Notes: generated by a model from the sequence alone, not told the origin. DNA of 64,000 bases from Persicaria tinctoria (GCA_037127255.1 JBANSL010000002.1:40464892-40528891); one strand, 5' to 3'. Shown: positions 11,701-21,851, numbered from the stretch's first letter. Program-made: numbers and translations.

Positions 11701-12190
11701 TCCTAAAGTTTCTTATTTTTGGATTTATTTGAAAGTATTTAGTGTTTTTATCTGTTAAATGTACATGTTTTACTCTCGCCCTTTGTTTCCAGAATTTGTA
11801 ATTAAATTTTAGCAGATTTTTCCTTTTATTTTCCAAATTGGTTAGTCTAATTTTTTGATTTGAGGTTAGGTTCCCCCAGGGGAGTAGTTTCTGTAATTGC
11901 ATTATTTCTGGTTCTATCTTCTGTATTTGCTTGTGTACATTATTATTTTGATTTTTGAATCTTTTCTTAATATTTATTTTTAATAACTGTTGTTTTTTCA
12001 TGAAATTATAAGCTTGTGACCCATGAAATTTGTTACGCCAGACGTTTTCTATGATTTCTTTAATTTTTGGTTGTAATGTCCAAGCCATCTCAAATCTAAA
12101 TGGTGAGCCTTTTTTTCTTTCCTTTGTGCCAATATCCAAGATGATTGGGCAATGGTCAGAGGAGGAGAATGAATGATGTTGAGTCCTCAA
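8732..12190 (-). pseudogene. LINE A ORF2: RT, zinc-binding and RNase H domains; endonuclease lost
   Basis: The frame opens inside the last motif of an AP-type endonuclease (SSDHCPIILDIG, 12160 region). It proceeds through linker and RT (AEDKSPGPDGFPPEFY, NNYRPISLCNTVYKIIAKIL, GIRQGDPLAPYIF, FADDTLIFS), a CSLCNLADENANHLFINC zinc-binding segment and a type I RNase H (NIDGSVKP, TEAEAIIIG, ESDNETT). Stops interrupt it near 11321, 10988 and 9978, with the frame continuing on the other side each time. The endonuclease catalytic N-terminus (WNCRG, ETK, GDFN motifs) is absent because only about 135 bases separate it from the end of ORF1. The copy could not nick its own target. Confidence 0.8.
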
Positions 12191-12568
12191 ACATACACAG
12201 GACCAGCAAAGTTTTCAGGATTACTTCTACCAACAGAACAGAGATAAAAACATAAAAAAGAGAGTGCTGATAGTTATTGTTGCATAGCTTCCAGAACCTT
12301 GGATCATCAGAAACACCCATCATGGCTAGTTCTTCTTCTTCCTGGACTTCTTGTTGGCATGGGAGGAGGCTTCATTGTTGTCATCTTCATCCTTGCGCTT
12401 GGGTTGGTCATTAGTGTTGAGGGTGGGTTCATCATCATCCTGGCGGATGACAATACCCCCCAATTTCCTCACCATAGAAGTGTCAGATCTCAAGGACTGG
12501 TAAGAGTCATCAGTTTCATTACCAGAATCAATCATCTTAGCTTTCCCCTTAGTCTTGGCCATCAGATC

Positions 12569-13481
12569 TGATACGTTTGGGATACCCGATCCTTCGCCTG
12601 TGGGTTCAGGATCAAGAACACCAAACTATTGATGGTCCGATCTTGCAATTATTCTTGCTATTCTCGATGTTTACAATTAATTACAATAGAGACTTTGAAC
12701 TATTCCAAAAGAAAGAAAACAAACAAATAAAAGCTAAAGTAAAGGCAAAAACAGTAACCGCGACGGAAGCAATGAAGCAGCGTCGGCGCTGGGATGGCCG
12801 CGGGGCGGCCCGCACAGTGGCGACGGTTCTGGCAGACTCAGCAACAACTTCTCTGATCCAACGACGGTTTCTCCGGATTGGTTTCTCCTTTGTGTGTGGT
12901 TTTGGATTGTGTTTAGATCTTGATTTGGTATCGGATGAGCAAGAACATAAATTGATTGCGAAGGCTTTTGGATTGGGAATCGAGGGAACCTTTTAATCCT
13001 TAAAAGGGTTCCTCAATTATAATTCCAATCTAATTTTATTGAATGTAGGAAAGTGTTTAAATAACAAAGCATGCCAATTCTATCTTTGCAAAAGATAGAG
13101 TTTTGGCTTAGATAAATAAATATCAAATCCTAATAATACTAATAAATAAATCCTAGATAAATATTCCTACTTAGTGGTCAAGGAAAATATCTAGAAGAGA
13201 TAAACTTTCCTTTTTCCACATTTATTCACCTAACTAAGTATTTCTAAAAATAAGGCATTCCATAAATAGCTCCAACTACATAGGAGTTACTAAATATGGT
13301 AATAACTAAAAATAATAATAATAATAATTAAATAATATCTTTTCCTTAATCCATGGTGGTGCCTTCTTCTTTCTCTTGAGGAAGACATTCTTTGCCATCA
13401 ATGACCCTTGAATTGGTCTTGAGAGCTCGCCTGGATCAAGATCATTGTTTGACCCACAAAAGGCCATCTTGATCCGCATCA
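12569..13481 (-). repeat. 3' LTR of the non-autonomous element
   Basis: 913 bp, TGATACG...GCATCA on the plus strand, adjacent to the purine tract at 13482-13497. It has no gene. A GC-rich block with GCCGCGGGGCGGCCCGC (12790-12815) stands out. Confidence 0.9.
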
Positions 13482-14427
13482 TTCTCCCCTTCTTAGCTTC
13501 GATTCGTCCTCGAATCGAGTCGTTGATGATCAAAGGGGAAGGAGCAACCACCAAAAAGTAACTTCCTTGACAATCAACTTGAGATGGCGCCAGCAGAATT
13601 TGAGGCAAAGGAACCTCAAAAACAACACCTATCAAAGGGAACATTGAGCAATCAAGAGGAACAATATCAATAGGCTCAATAACCCTATGAAATTCAGAAG
13701 TCTCAACATTAGGAACATTCTCAAGAGGTACAATAGCTAACTCAAGAGAAGTGTCCCCAACGTCCTCATCGTTGTCGTCAGAAGCAACCACATCATCTTG
13801 CAGAAAATTACAGCCAGATTGCAGATCAGATTCGTATGCCTTCCCGGAGGAATCTTGCAGCTTGTGACCCACCGTTGGAAGGTTCGTCGAGTCAGCTTCG
13901 CAACAAGACTGAGTTGACTCAATTCTGAGGTCGGAGTCAACGGGAATCTGCGAAACAAGTTCGACGCGCTGTACTGTTTTCTGGGCAACGAAATCAACAG
14001 AAGACTCCTTATGCTCAATTACCTCGTCGTCGGTTGAGGCAACTTTAACCGCTGGAGTAGTGGGAAAGTGTAACTCCAATGCTTGGCGAAAAGCATCTGC
14101 GAATGTCGTCTTGAAGCCTTCTATCAATTTGGCCTCTAGGTCGGCTTGACGTTGTGCCTCTCTCGCCTGTACTCTGGCATCATAGGCATCATAGGCGGCT
14201 AGAATTTTGGTTGTAAGTTCGGCTTGAAATTGTTGTTGATGCCTCTCCTTTTCGATTTCCGCTAGCTTTTGAAGCCAAAGGTGATGCCTTTGAGCCTCTT
14301 GTTGTCGTTGACGCTCTAAAGCTTGTTGTTGCAAAGCTCGTCTCTGCAACTCTCGTTGGCGTCGATGTTGTGCAGCCCATGGATCGGGATCATCATCCCA
14401 GTCTCCTCCCAAGATTTCCCAAGTCAT
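13306..14427 (-). CDS. Coiled-coil protein of unknown function in the LTR element, 373 aa
   Basis: The first ATG after the primer site is at 14427 (MTWEILGGDWDDDPDPWAAQ). The frame is open for 373 codons; the first 315 or so lie in the interior and the rest read into the 3' LTR. Residues 20-120 are very rich in Gln, Arg, Glu and Ala and should form a long helix or coiled coil (RQRELQRRALQQQALERQRQ). The remainder is acidic and hydrophobic without known motifs: no CCHC knuckle, D(S/T)G protease or YxDD. I do not recognise the family. It may be a highly diverged gag-like packaging protein or a captured sequence. Frame integrity in a mobile element with little LTR divergence suggests it was recently useful or is simply young. 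Confidence 0.6.
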   Translation of the reverse strand: MTWEILGGDWDDDPDPWAAQHRRQRELQRRALQQQALERQRQQEAQRHHLWLQKLAEIEKERHQQQFQAELTTKILAAYDAYDARVQAREAQRQADLEAKLIEGFKTTFADAFRQALELHFPTTPAVKVASTDDEVIEHKESSVDFVAQKTVQRVELVSQIPVDSDLRIESTQSCCEADSTNLPTVGHKLQDSSGKAYESDLQSGCNFLQDDVVASDDNDEDVGDTSLELAIVPLENVPNVETSEFHRVIEPIDIVPLDCSMFPLIGVVFEVPLPQILLAPSQVDCQGSYFLVVAPSPLIINDSIRGRIEAKKGRMMRIKMAFCGSNNDLDPGELSRPIQGSLMAKNVFLKRKKKAPPWIKEKILFNYYYYYF

Positions 14428-14480
14428 CAAATCAATTTGTGAATAACATCAAGAAAAGACAAGAACTTGCGAAACCTACG

Positions 14481-14492
14481 GCTCTGATACCA
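14481..14492 (-). promoter_or_regulatory. Primer-binding site (tRNA-iMet type)
   Basis: On the minus strand it reads TGGTATCAGAGC, the common plant initiator-methionine primer site, two bases after the 5' LTR. Confidence 0.9.
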
Positions 14493-14494
14493 CT

Positions 14495-15407
14495 TGATAC
14501 GTTTGGGATACCCGATCCTTCGCCTGTGGGTTCAGGATCAAGAACACCAAACTATTGATGGCCCGATCTTGCAATTATTCTCGCTATTCTCGATGTTTAC
14601 AATTAATTACAATAGAGACTTTGAACTATTGCAAAAGAAAGAAAACAAACAAATAAAAACTAAAGTAAAGGCAAAAACAGTAACAGCGACGGAAGCAATG
14701 AAGCAGCGTCGGCGCTGGGATGGCCGCGGGGCGGCCCGCACAGTGGCGACGGTTCTGGCAGACTCAGCAACAACTTCTCTGATCCAGCGACGGTTTCTCA
14801 GGATGGGTTTCTCCTTTGTGTGTGGTTTTGGATTGTGTTTAGATCTTGATTTGGTATCGGATGAGCAAGAACATAAATTGATTGCGAAGGCTTTTGGATT
14901 GGGAATCGAGGGAACTTTTTAATCCTTAAAAGGGTTCCTCAATTATAATTCCAATCTAATTTTATTGAATGTAGGAAAGTGTTTAAATAACAAAGCATGC
15001 CAATTCTATCTTTGCAAAAGATAGAGTTTTGGCTTAGATAAATAAATATCAAATCCTAATAATACTAATAAATAAATCCTAGATAAATATTCCTACTTAG
15101 TGGTCAAGGAAAATATCTAGAAGAGATAAACTTTCCCTTTTCCACATTTATTCACCTAACTAAGTATTTCTAAAAATAAGGCATTCCATAAATAGCTCCA
15201 ACTACATAGGAGTTACTAAATATGGAAATAACTAAAAATAATAATAATAATAATTAAATAATATCTTTTCCTTAATCCATGGTGGTGCATTCTTCTTTCT
15301 CTTGAGGAAGACATTCTTTGCCATCAATGACCCTTGAATTGGTCTTGAGAGCTCGCCTGGATCAAGATCATTGTTTGACCCACAAAAGGCCATCTTGATC
15401 CGCATCA
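14495..15407 (-). repeat. 5' LTR of the non-autonomous element
   Basis: 913 bp, nearly identical to 12569-13481. On the minus strand it is followed by a 2-base spacer and the tRNA primer site. Confidence 0.9.
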
Positions 15408-16686
15408 AGATCAGTAGTATTCTCAGCTTGAATGGGGATGATGACATTATTGGTGTTGGTGGAGGACATGATGGTGTGAAGGATAGAAGGAGCTATGGTA
15501 AATGGAGTAGTGGAGCACTCACCAGTGATCTTAGCAACATGGGCATTGTTCAGGTTTATCAAATGAGTTATGAGCTCATTACGATAGGAAGGCATAGGTA
15601 GAGATTGAGTAGGAGCTTTGGGGTAGAAAACAGTGGGCATGTTGATGGGAAGGAGACCATAGTCACCAGTTCTAGGAGTCATATTAAGAGTAGCAGTGGC
15701 ATCAGACACATGGTGGTAATGGGAGAGAGTATTAGCAGTAGTGACAACACGATTATCATTGGGGATATGGTTCTGAACAGGAGCTTGAACAGGGGCCAAC
15801 AGATCCACATTAGGATTATCTTCTAGGATGAGGTTGATCTTCCTAGGCCTTGGTGCATTTAGAGGGCACTGATCATAGTGATGATCATACCCTCCACAGC
15901 AGCCACAACCATCAGAAAAATCCTCATACCAAATCCTTAATCTCACAGTATCATTTTCATTTTTTTTACAGTAACAAAGTTAGTAAGAGTGGTAAGGAGG
16001 GAGACATTGACACAAGCTCTAGCAAAACGAAGTTTATTTCTTATGTTAGAGGCCTGATCAACTCTTATAAGAGTACCCACACCTCCAGCACAGAGAATAT
16101 GTGAGATGGCTTCAGCTTTGTAGAATTGATGAGGAAGGGAGGGAATTCTTACCCACATATCAGCACTGATAGTGTCCTCCTCCATAGGATTGAAATTGTC
16201 TGACCAAGGGTAGAGGGCTAGCAAGGTACCTTGAGCATGGTAAGGTCTGTTGGGCCAGGCAATGGCACGATCTTCCCTATTGGCAAAACTGAATATAATC
16301 TAGTCATTACCAATAGTGTCAACCACCCAAGTGCCTTTGAGATTCTTCCATTCACCTTTGAGCTTTCCAGCTACAAGCTTGATGTCAACAGGGCCCTGGA
16401 CAAACCTCCCCACAAGACTGAAATCAGTTAACTTGTGATGGAGATCCTTCACTTCAGGGATGGTGTAGGCATCCGAGATGAAAGTGGAGTTGGAGCTTTG
16501 ATCAGTAGGGACAGAGTGGCTACCATTGACAGGAGGAGTATGGTGTTCACTGTTAGTTAGGTTGACATTCAGATTTTCCCCAGTGATAGGTTCAGTGATA
16601 TGTGGCTGGCTACAGATAGGATCAAAAGGGATGCCATGTCTAGTGGTATTGATAAGAGCATCAACATAGGAAACTTGATGATCCAT

Positions 16687-17639
16687 AGCAAGAAGGCAGT
16701 GAGTATCAGTGAAGTTAGGGAAGAAGAGAATGAGAGCGTGCAGATTATAGTTAATGACATAGGTATTTATAGCAAAGAAGAGAATAACATTACTAGGAAA
16801 TCTGAAATTCTTAGATATGTGTTGCATAGGAAGTAAATGCATAGTTAGGATCAATTTACTAGGAGTAATCATACCTTTGTTCTTGGAGCTGCTGCATGCC
16901 TCTTGAGGTTTTCTATGGCACTCGTCCAGGTACATCTCTTCTTCACGTAATTGCTTCTTCTCATGGCTAAAGTTTCTCACTAGCTCTTCCATAGGTTGGC
17001 TGAGCACAGGGATCAAGAGGGTATGAACCAACTGATTTCCAACCGTCATCAGCTGTCCATATGAGTGCTTTGCATGTTCATTATTACCCATGCATATAGC
17101 CTTAATAGTAGCATTAATTAGATAATTAGAGTGAGGATTAAGCCTTAAGATAACATTGTTAGTATAAGGGTTGCTGAAAGTGTAAGGTTTAGATTTATAG
17201 AAGGAAGAAAAATCCTTCCTTCGAGTTTTACAATCAAAGTTTTGAGATAAAAAAATTTGGGTAAGAATCACCCTGAACTTGTGCAAGAAAATTGCATTCA
17301 TAAGTGGGAGATAATCTTGTTTTGTTGGATTTGTTGACACAAAAGCGAGTACTAAGAAAATCCAAGAACCAGCCAGAACTGTTACATTGGATTTGGGTGT
17401 TGATCTTTGTAGAGATAGGTTGGTTGGGTTTGGTTTTCGATATGTGGTTGGTGATTTTAGGTTTAAGAGTTGTTTGAGAGGAAGCAGGGCACCAGGAGGA
17501 AGAGCAACACCAAGGTCGAGCAGCTCCCTCCCTGCCGGAGATCCATGAAAGGCGGCCCAGAACACCAGCAAAGGGCAGAGGAAGGGAAAGAAATCAGAGC
17601 GTCCCCTAACCAGATCTTTCTGTCTAACCTGTTAAATCC
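16687..17639 (-). other. 5' leader of LINE A
   Basis: About 950 bases between the 5' target duplication and the ORF1 ATG. The frame is mostly open but has no protein resembling a known domain. Plant L1 leaders carry an internal promoter; none can be pinpointed here. Confidence 0.5.
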
Positions 17640-17657
17640 TGCCTACTCTAACTAGTT
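17640..17657. repeat. Right target-site duplication of LINE A
   Basis: TGCCTACTCTAACTAGTT abuts the 5' end of the LINE and matches 8665-8682 exactly. Confidence 0.85.
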
Positions 17658-18060
17658 ATTTTGGTTTTCTACTAGCAACTTTAAATATAACCTCAGCTTT
17701 ATTTATTGGACTAAGCAAGATACAACTTATTTGAAACCAATTGAATCAACAATTCAGAATCATAAAAAGAAATCTGTATGTAGGATTTTGTGTATTTTCT
17801 TTTGGAAGTTCTTTTTTTTTAGCTCTTTATTGCCACATTTTTGCGTTTTCATTGATATTCATGGACAATTATGATAAATATTTAGGGATATATATATTAG
17901 CTTCTCATTTCCTGTCAAACAAATTGAAATGATTGAAGTACGTACTTATATTTGGAATCGCCTTAGGTTTGAATCCTATTACTTTGGCTAGGTTATTTAT
18001 AACTGCATATTTACAGTACAGATGTGGTGATCAGTTTGACCTTTGATTAGTTAACAACTT
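17658..18060. other. AT-rich spacer
   Basis: Continuation of the pre-LINE target region. No gene or repeat structure is seen. Confidence 0.6.
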
Positions 18061-18234
18061 TTTTTTTTTTGACCTCCTTTAAGGCGTAAGAGGTTAATTT
18101 ACGATTTTTCTTCAAAAGGGTGAAGTTATTTCACTCTAATTAGAACTAACCAGAGGAAATCATGCCCTGTAGAATGTGAACCAACGACATCAGGTTTTGG
18201 AGACTCACGTTCTGCCGAACTGAACTAAGAGCGC
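18060..18234 (-). repeat. Probable tRNA-derived SINE or organelle-derived fragment
   Basis: On the minus strand a tRNA-Trp-like head (18234-18161) is followed by about 90 bases of unrelated sequence and an A-run at 18060-18071. Head, body and poly(A) tail is the layout of a plant SINE. I found no clear flanking duplication, so a decayed plastid-DNA insertion remains possible. Confidence 0.45.
18161..18234 (-). tRNA. tRNA-Trp(CCA)-like sequence, organelle type, probably not functional
   Basis: The minus strand reads GCGCTCTTAGTTCAGTTCGG at the 5' end, TCTCCAAAAC in the anticodon loop (anticodon CCA) and GGTTCACATTCTACAG in the T arm, 74 bases in all. The sequence resembles plastid-type tRNA-Trp. 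Several stem positions are mismatched (for example GGGCATG at the 3' acceptor side against GCGCTCT), so folding is impaired. A-box-like (TAGTTCAGTTCGG) and B-box-like (GGTTCACATTC) sites remain and could serve polymerase III. It is either a SINE head or a fragment of transferred organelle DNA. Confidence 0.55.
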
Positions 18235-18295
18235 TTTCTTATCACAAATAGTAAAGAAAAAGGGGGTTATATATATATATATATATATATATACC

Positions 18296-18435
18296 GGTGA
18301 GAAGGAAAGACGGGGTGTAATTGGATGATTTGTATTAAAATAATAATATATATATATATATATACCGGTGAGAAGGAAAGACGGGGTGTAATTGGATGAT
18401 TTGTATTAAAATAATAATATTTTGTTAGGCGCGTG
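18296..18435. repeat. Tandem 70-bp duplication at the left end of the MULE-like element
   Basis: The segment GGTGAGAAGGAAAGACGGGG...TAAAATAATAATAT occurs at 18296 and again at 18366, each copy preceded by a TA run and nearly identical. It duplicates the terminal repeat itself. Confidence 0.9.
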
Positions 18436-19649
18436 AAAAAAATGGGGGTATTTTTGTCTTTTTTAATGCCGATTCTGTCTTTTCAACTTCTAGTCTCTCT
18501 GTTATTCTCTTTGTCTTAGAGGATTTCGTCCAGAGAAATCATTATCGTGCTCTGAAGGTAATCGATTGCCCTCTCCTCTCTCTTTTCGTTTTCCGATTTC
18601 AAACTCAAAGTTTGAATCGAGGTTTTTTTTTTCAGTTTCTCTCTAAAAGTCTGTTTGTTTTTTTTATTCCGAACTCAAAATCTCCATTAGCGTTGTATTT
18701 GGTTCTACGTAACCTCCATAATCGGAGATTTGAAGTTGCTGGTTGTTTTCGCTTACAATGGAAAATATCTTCTTCCACGGTATGTTGTAGTTTTTGTTGC
18801 ATGATCCTTTTTTTTCTTTTTTCTATAAATAGTATGCTTTTCAAAATTAGTGTTTTCTTAGATCTGTATGTTTGTATTTACTGGTTTATTTTAGTTTTAA
18901 CTTATTATTTAAATAGTATTTAACATAAGGATGTTGAAATGATTTAATATTTTATTTTGATTGTTATTTTGAGTGTCGTTCAGAGTATTTTACTATCTGG
19001 AGTTTGGAGGATTTAGTGTTTTTTATTTTAGTTTGGTTCAGTTACTTATATTGAATGTGGTTCAGAAGATTTAGCTTTATGGGGTTCATTCCTTCATTCC
19101 TTTATCTGGAGTTTGGAGGATTTAGTGTTTTATTTTAGTTTGGTTCAGTTATACTTATATTGAATGTGGTTCAGATTATTTAGCTATGTGGGATTCATTC
19201 CTTTATTTATATATGCATGTTTGTATGTATTGCTTTATTTTAGTTATTTTTAGTTACGTATTATGACTGGTTCAGACTATATAACTGTGTGGGGTTCATT
19301 GCTTTATTTTAGTTATGTTATTTAGATCTGCATGTTTGTATTTAGGGTTTATTTTAGTTTTAATGTATGGTTTAATTTTGGTTCAGTTACTTCTATTGAT
19401 TGTGCTTCAAATTATTTTACTGGCTTGAGTTAAGAGGATTTAGTGTTTTATTTTAGTTTGGTTCAGATGTTTTAACTCTGTTGGGTTCATTCCTTTATTT
19501 ATATATGCATGTCTGTATTTATTGTTTTATTTTAGGTATGTGTAGTTACTTATTATGAGTGGTTCAGATTATTTAACTATGTGGGGTTCATTGCTTTATT
19601 TTAGTTATGTAATTTAGATATTAATGAATTTTTTTTGTAAATGAAACAA
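18436..19649 (+). other. 5' region of the ULP1-like gene with dispersed GGTTCA motifs
   Basis: CT-rich sequence at 18470-18600 looks like a plant 5' untranslated region. From 18960 to 19620 the plus strand carries about ten copies of (T)GGTTCAG/GGGTTCATT in an AT-rich context. No coding exon is recognised in this part. Confidence 0.45.
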
Positions 19650-20535
19650 CAATGGCACAGTTGAAGAGGCAAATAAAGAATGAACAGGAAAATCAGGGAG
19701 AATCAACAATTGGGTGAAGCGAACGAACATGAAGAATCCAACCTCCCTTTGAGAAGCCAAGTTGTTAATCACTGTCTTCTAAGTTCACCATTTCTTTGCA
19801 AGCTTATCAGTTATGTTGTTGAACCTGAGTATGATATTATGTAAGTTGCTCTTATATATATGAAATTAATTGATTACATAATTTTAGTTATGCATGAAAG
19901 AAATATAGTTTGTTTAATTTCAATCTGTTAGTAAGTTTGTTATACTTCTGGTTTTCTAACAGGGAAGTTCTTTTTAAATTCAAAGATCGCATTGTGCCAC
20001 GTGTGGTGTTTCAATCTTTACTTTCTGATGAATATGTTGATGCCCAAGTGAATGATACTTTTGTGAGAGTTCTTAACTACCAAGAGAGATTTTATGGTTG
20101 TAAAAGATATTTTGGTACTTGTGATCTCAATGTAAGTTTTAATTTTTAATGCATGTGATTAAGTGTTTAATTTTTATTTTTGTTCATTTTTTAACTCAGT
20201 TTTGTTAATCTTATTCAGTTAGGTTCGGTTGTTGCTAATCCTGATGTAAGGTTTGAAAGACGATTCTACATGTTTCATACTAAATTTGATCAACTTCTTA
20301 GAGACTCGTCTGTTTTAAAGTTGACTGGGTTTGAATTAGTAAGTTTATTTAAAGAATTTCAATTAAATTGTTGTTGTTGATTTGTATATTTCTTTTAATA
20401 TTAAATTTGAATTAAATAATTTAAATTAAATTTAACCTTATGCAGATTATGTTGCCAATCCTTTCATCTCAGCACTTTTTGTGTATCAACGACAACAACA
20501 ACTTTTTGTTTTTGATATAGTATATGATAACAGGT
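19650..20535 (+). pseudogene. ULP1-like cysteine protease exons, copy 1 (C-terminus missing)
   Basis: Successive open segments bounded by GT-AG sites read LLSSPFLCKLISYVVEPEYD (19750-19841), REVLFKFKDRIVPRVVFQSL...FGTCDLN (19962-20130), LGSVVANPDVRFERRFYMFH...LTGFEL (20219-20340) and IMLPILSSQHFLCIN (20446-20490). The IMLPI...QHF segment corresponds to the catalytic His region of C48 (ULP/SENP) proteases, where HW is usual. The frame fails just after it (stop within FLFLI), and the Cys-containing exon is not found before the hAT fragment at 20737. The family removes SUMO from proteins; in MULEs its role is unknown. Copy 2 at 23853 covers the homologous exons and supplies the missing Cys region. 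Confidence 0.55.
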
Positions 20536-20736
20536 AGTCTATTTTGTTTATTTATCATTATTTTTATGGGCAATGAGTTTATAACTGCATGTGTTGTTCA
20601 GGAGTTTATTAAGAATTGGTTTAGCATCTATGATTGTATTTGGTTCATAGAACAAAATATTGGCGTTTAAGAGTGTATTTTTAATTTGTTCAGTATTTCT
20701 AACTATTATTTGATTCAGTATATGTATGATATTTTC
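20536..20736. other. Spacer with GGTTCA motifs
   Basis: Non-coding, AT-rich, two or three GGTTCA/GTTCAG words; part of the MULE-like element. Confidence 0.5.
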
Positions 20737-20945
20737 TAGGGCTGGGCAAAATGTGGATCAGACCGGGACCAGATCGGAATTTACGGTCTTTGGATCGGAC
20801 CGGAATATTACGGTCCGATCCACGGTCCAAGATATTTTGATTCTCGGGTTCCGGTCCAATCCCGGGAACAGACCGGAATTTCTGGTCCGGACCGGAATTG
20901 GACCGGAACCCATATAATTTTTTTTTAAAAAGCCGGACAAAGAAC
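20737..20945 (+). mobile_element. Truncated hAT element, left end only
   Basis: It begins TAGGGCTGGGCAAAATG, a typical hAT terminal sequence, and continues with dense GGACCGGAA/GGTCCGATC subterminal repeats. The matching inverted end is not found; sequence switches to LINE B near 20950. Confidence 0.6.
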
Positions 20946-20960
20946 TACTTCAATTAACTA

Positions 20961-21851
20961 ATGCTTTTGATTAGCTGGGATAATCTCCCCTTTGCGGATT
21001 TTGTTTTCGATTACTTGCATTATTGTGTGCTTACTTACTTGCATAATCGCCCCGTTGCTGGGTTGTTGTTGTTGTATTGTGTGCTTTCGAGTTTTGATTC
21101 GGGTTTCTTCTTCAAAAAGTCTAATCAACCTTATTGGTTTGAACTACATCCTATGTGGCTTTGTCGGCTCCTCTTCTATTGTTTTGATTATTGCTATCGG
21201 TTCTGCTGCTTGATTTTTTACTTCCATCTTAATCTACTACGTTGGCTTGCTCCTTTTCTTTGGGGGTGGAGTGGATTATTGACCGGGCTGGTGTTGTGCC
21301 TTGTAATGTTGATTTACAAACTATCAAACTTGTATTTGGTGTTCACCCTTAATTACTCAAATGTTTCCCCTCGATTCGATTACTCTTTATTGGTTTCCAA
21401 TACACGCTATTGGTACTTACAACTTTGTCTTAGTCTGCCTCTACCTTTGCCTTGCGATGTGCTGCTGTTTTTGCTTTTGCGTGTGTGCAGGTTAGGTCCT
21501 TGGATGCATACCCACTACACTAGGTCATTATTGGATCACCTCATTCACTGTCAGCTTGTCATTGCGAGACAAGTAAACACAATCTTGTTCAAATATGTCT
21601 ACCAACTCACTGTCTTTGGCCTTACCGGCCCCTCAAAACATTTACACACTACTGTTATGTGCTTGCACATTGCACCAATCTTGGTTTGTTACGATAAGCA
21701 TCGACCCCTGCTCCTTCCATTTTCATATTGGCTGATTGTGAGCCTCTTGCGTGCTATCAAATGCATCTTCATGCTACCTTCTTTTGGCATTAATCATGCA
21801 CTATTACTGATCTTTTATACCAAATCTCCTTTAAATATTGTTTTATTATGA
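20961..21851 (+). other. Long hydrophobic ORF upstream of LINE B ORF2
   Basis: An ATG-initiated frame of 296 codons ends TTATTATGA, where its TGA overlaps the ATG of ORF2 by four bases (ATGA). The peptide is very rich in Leu, Tyr, Cys and Phe and resembles neither DUF4283 ORF1 nor other LINE proteins. T-rich DNA tends to be free of stops, so the ORF may be fortuitous. If real, it could couple translation to ORF2. Confidence 0.25.

Larger units (their letters stand above)
12569..15407 (-). mobile_element. Non-autonomous LTR retrotransposon with own ORF
   Basis: Two direct repeats of exactly 913 bp (12569-13481 and 14495-15407) begin TG and end CA and differ at roughly a dozen positions by eye. 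The target duplication AGATC is present on both sides (12564-12568 and 15408-15412). A primer site complementary to initiator tRNA-Met (TGGTATCAGAGC on the minus strand) and a purine tract AAGAAGGGGAGAA occupy the expected positions. The 1013-bp interior has no protease, RT or integrase, only one ORF. It must have been mobilised in trans. It lies inside ORF1 of LINE A and is younger than the LINE. Confidence 0.9.
12326..16686 (-). pseudogene. LINE A ORF1 (DUF4283/zinc-knuckle type), interrupted by LTR element
   Basis: Start at the ATG at 16686 (MDHQVSYVDALINTTRHG). The protein has the plant L1 ORF1 pattern: SLVGRFVQGPVDIKLV and later ADMWVRIPSLPHQFY, like a DUF4283 domain, then a CCHC-type knuckle (CGCCGGYDHHYDQC). 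An in-frame TAG occurs near 16300 and a frameshift near 15945. The frame reaches ENTTDL at 15408, is cut by the LTR insertion, and resumes at 12568 as MAKTKGKAKMIDSG, ending at 12326 with a Lys-rich tail (KKSRKKKN). The family role is RNA binding and RNP formation; this copy is broken. Confidence 0.7.
8681..17639 (-). mobile_element. L1-type LINE (LINE A) split by an LTR element
   Basis: The 18-bp word TGCCTACTCTAACTAGTT lies at 8665-8682 and again at 17640-17657. The left copy is followed by a T-run of about 22 bases, the poly(A) tail of a minus-strand element. These are the two marks of target-primed reverse transcription and fix both ends. Inside are ORF1 (16686 down to 12326, interrupted) and ORF2 (12190 down to 8732), with a leader of about 950 bp. 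Without the 2.84-kb LTR insertion the LINE is about 6.1 kb. ORF1 and ORF2 both contain stops, and the endonuclease domain is almost entirely deleted. Confidence 0.85.

Noticed and set aside
18161..18234. Functional nuclear tRNA-Trp gene
   Set aside because: Organelle-like sequence with acceptor and D-stem mismatches and no T-run terminator directly after it; more likely a SINE head or plastid-derived fragment.
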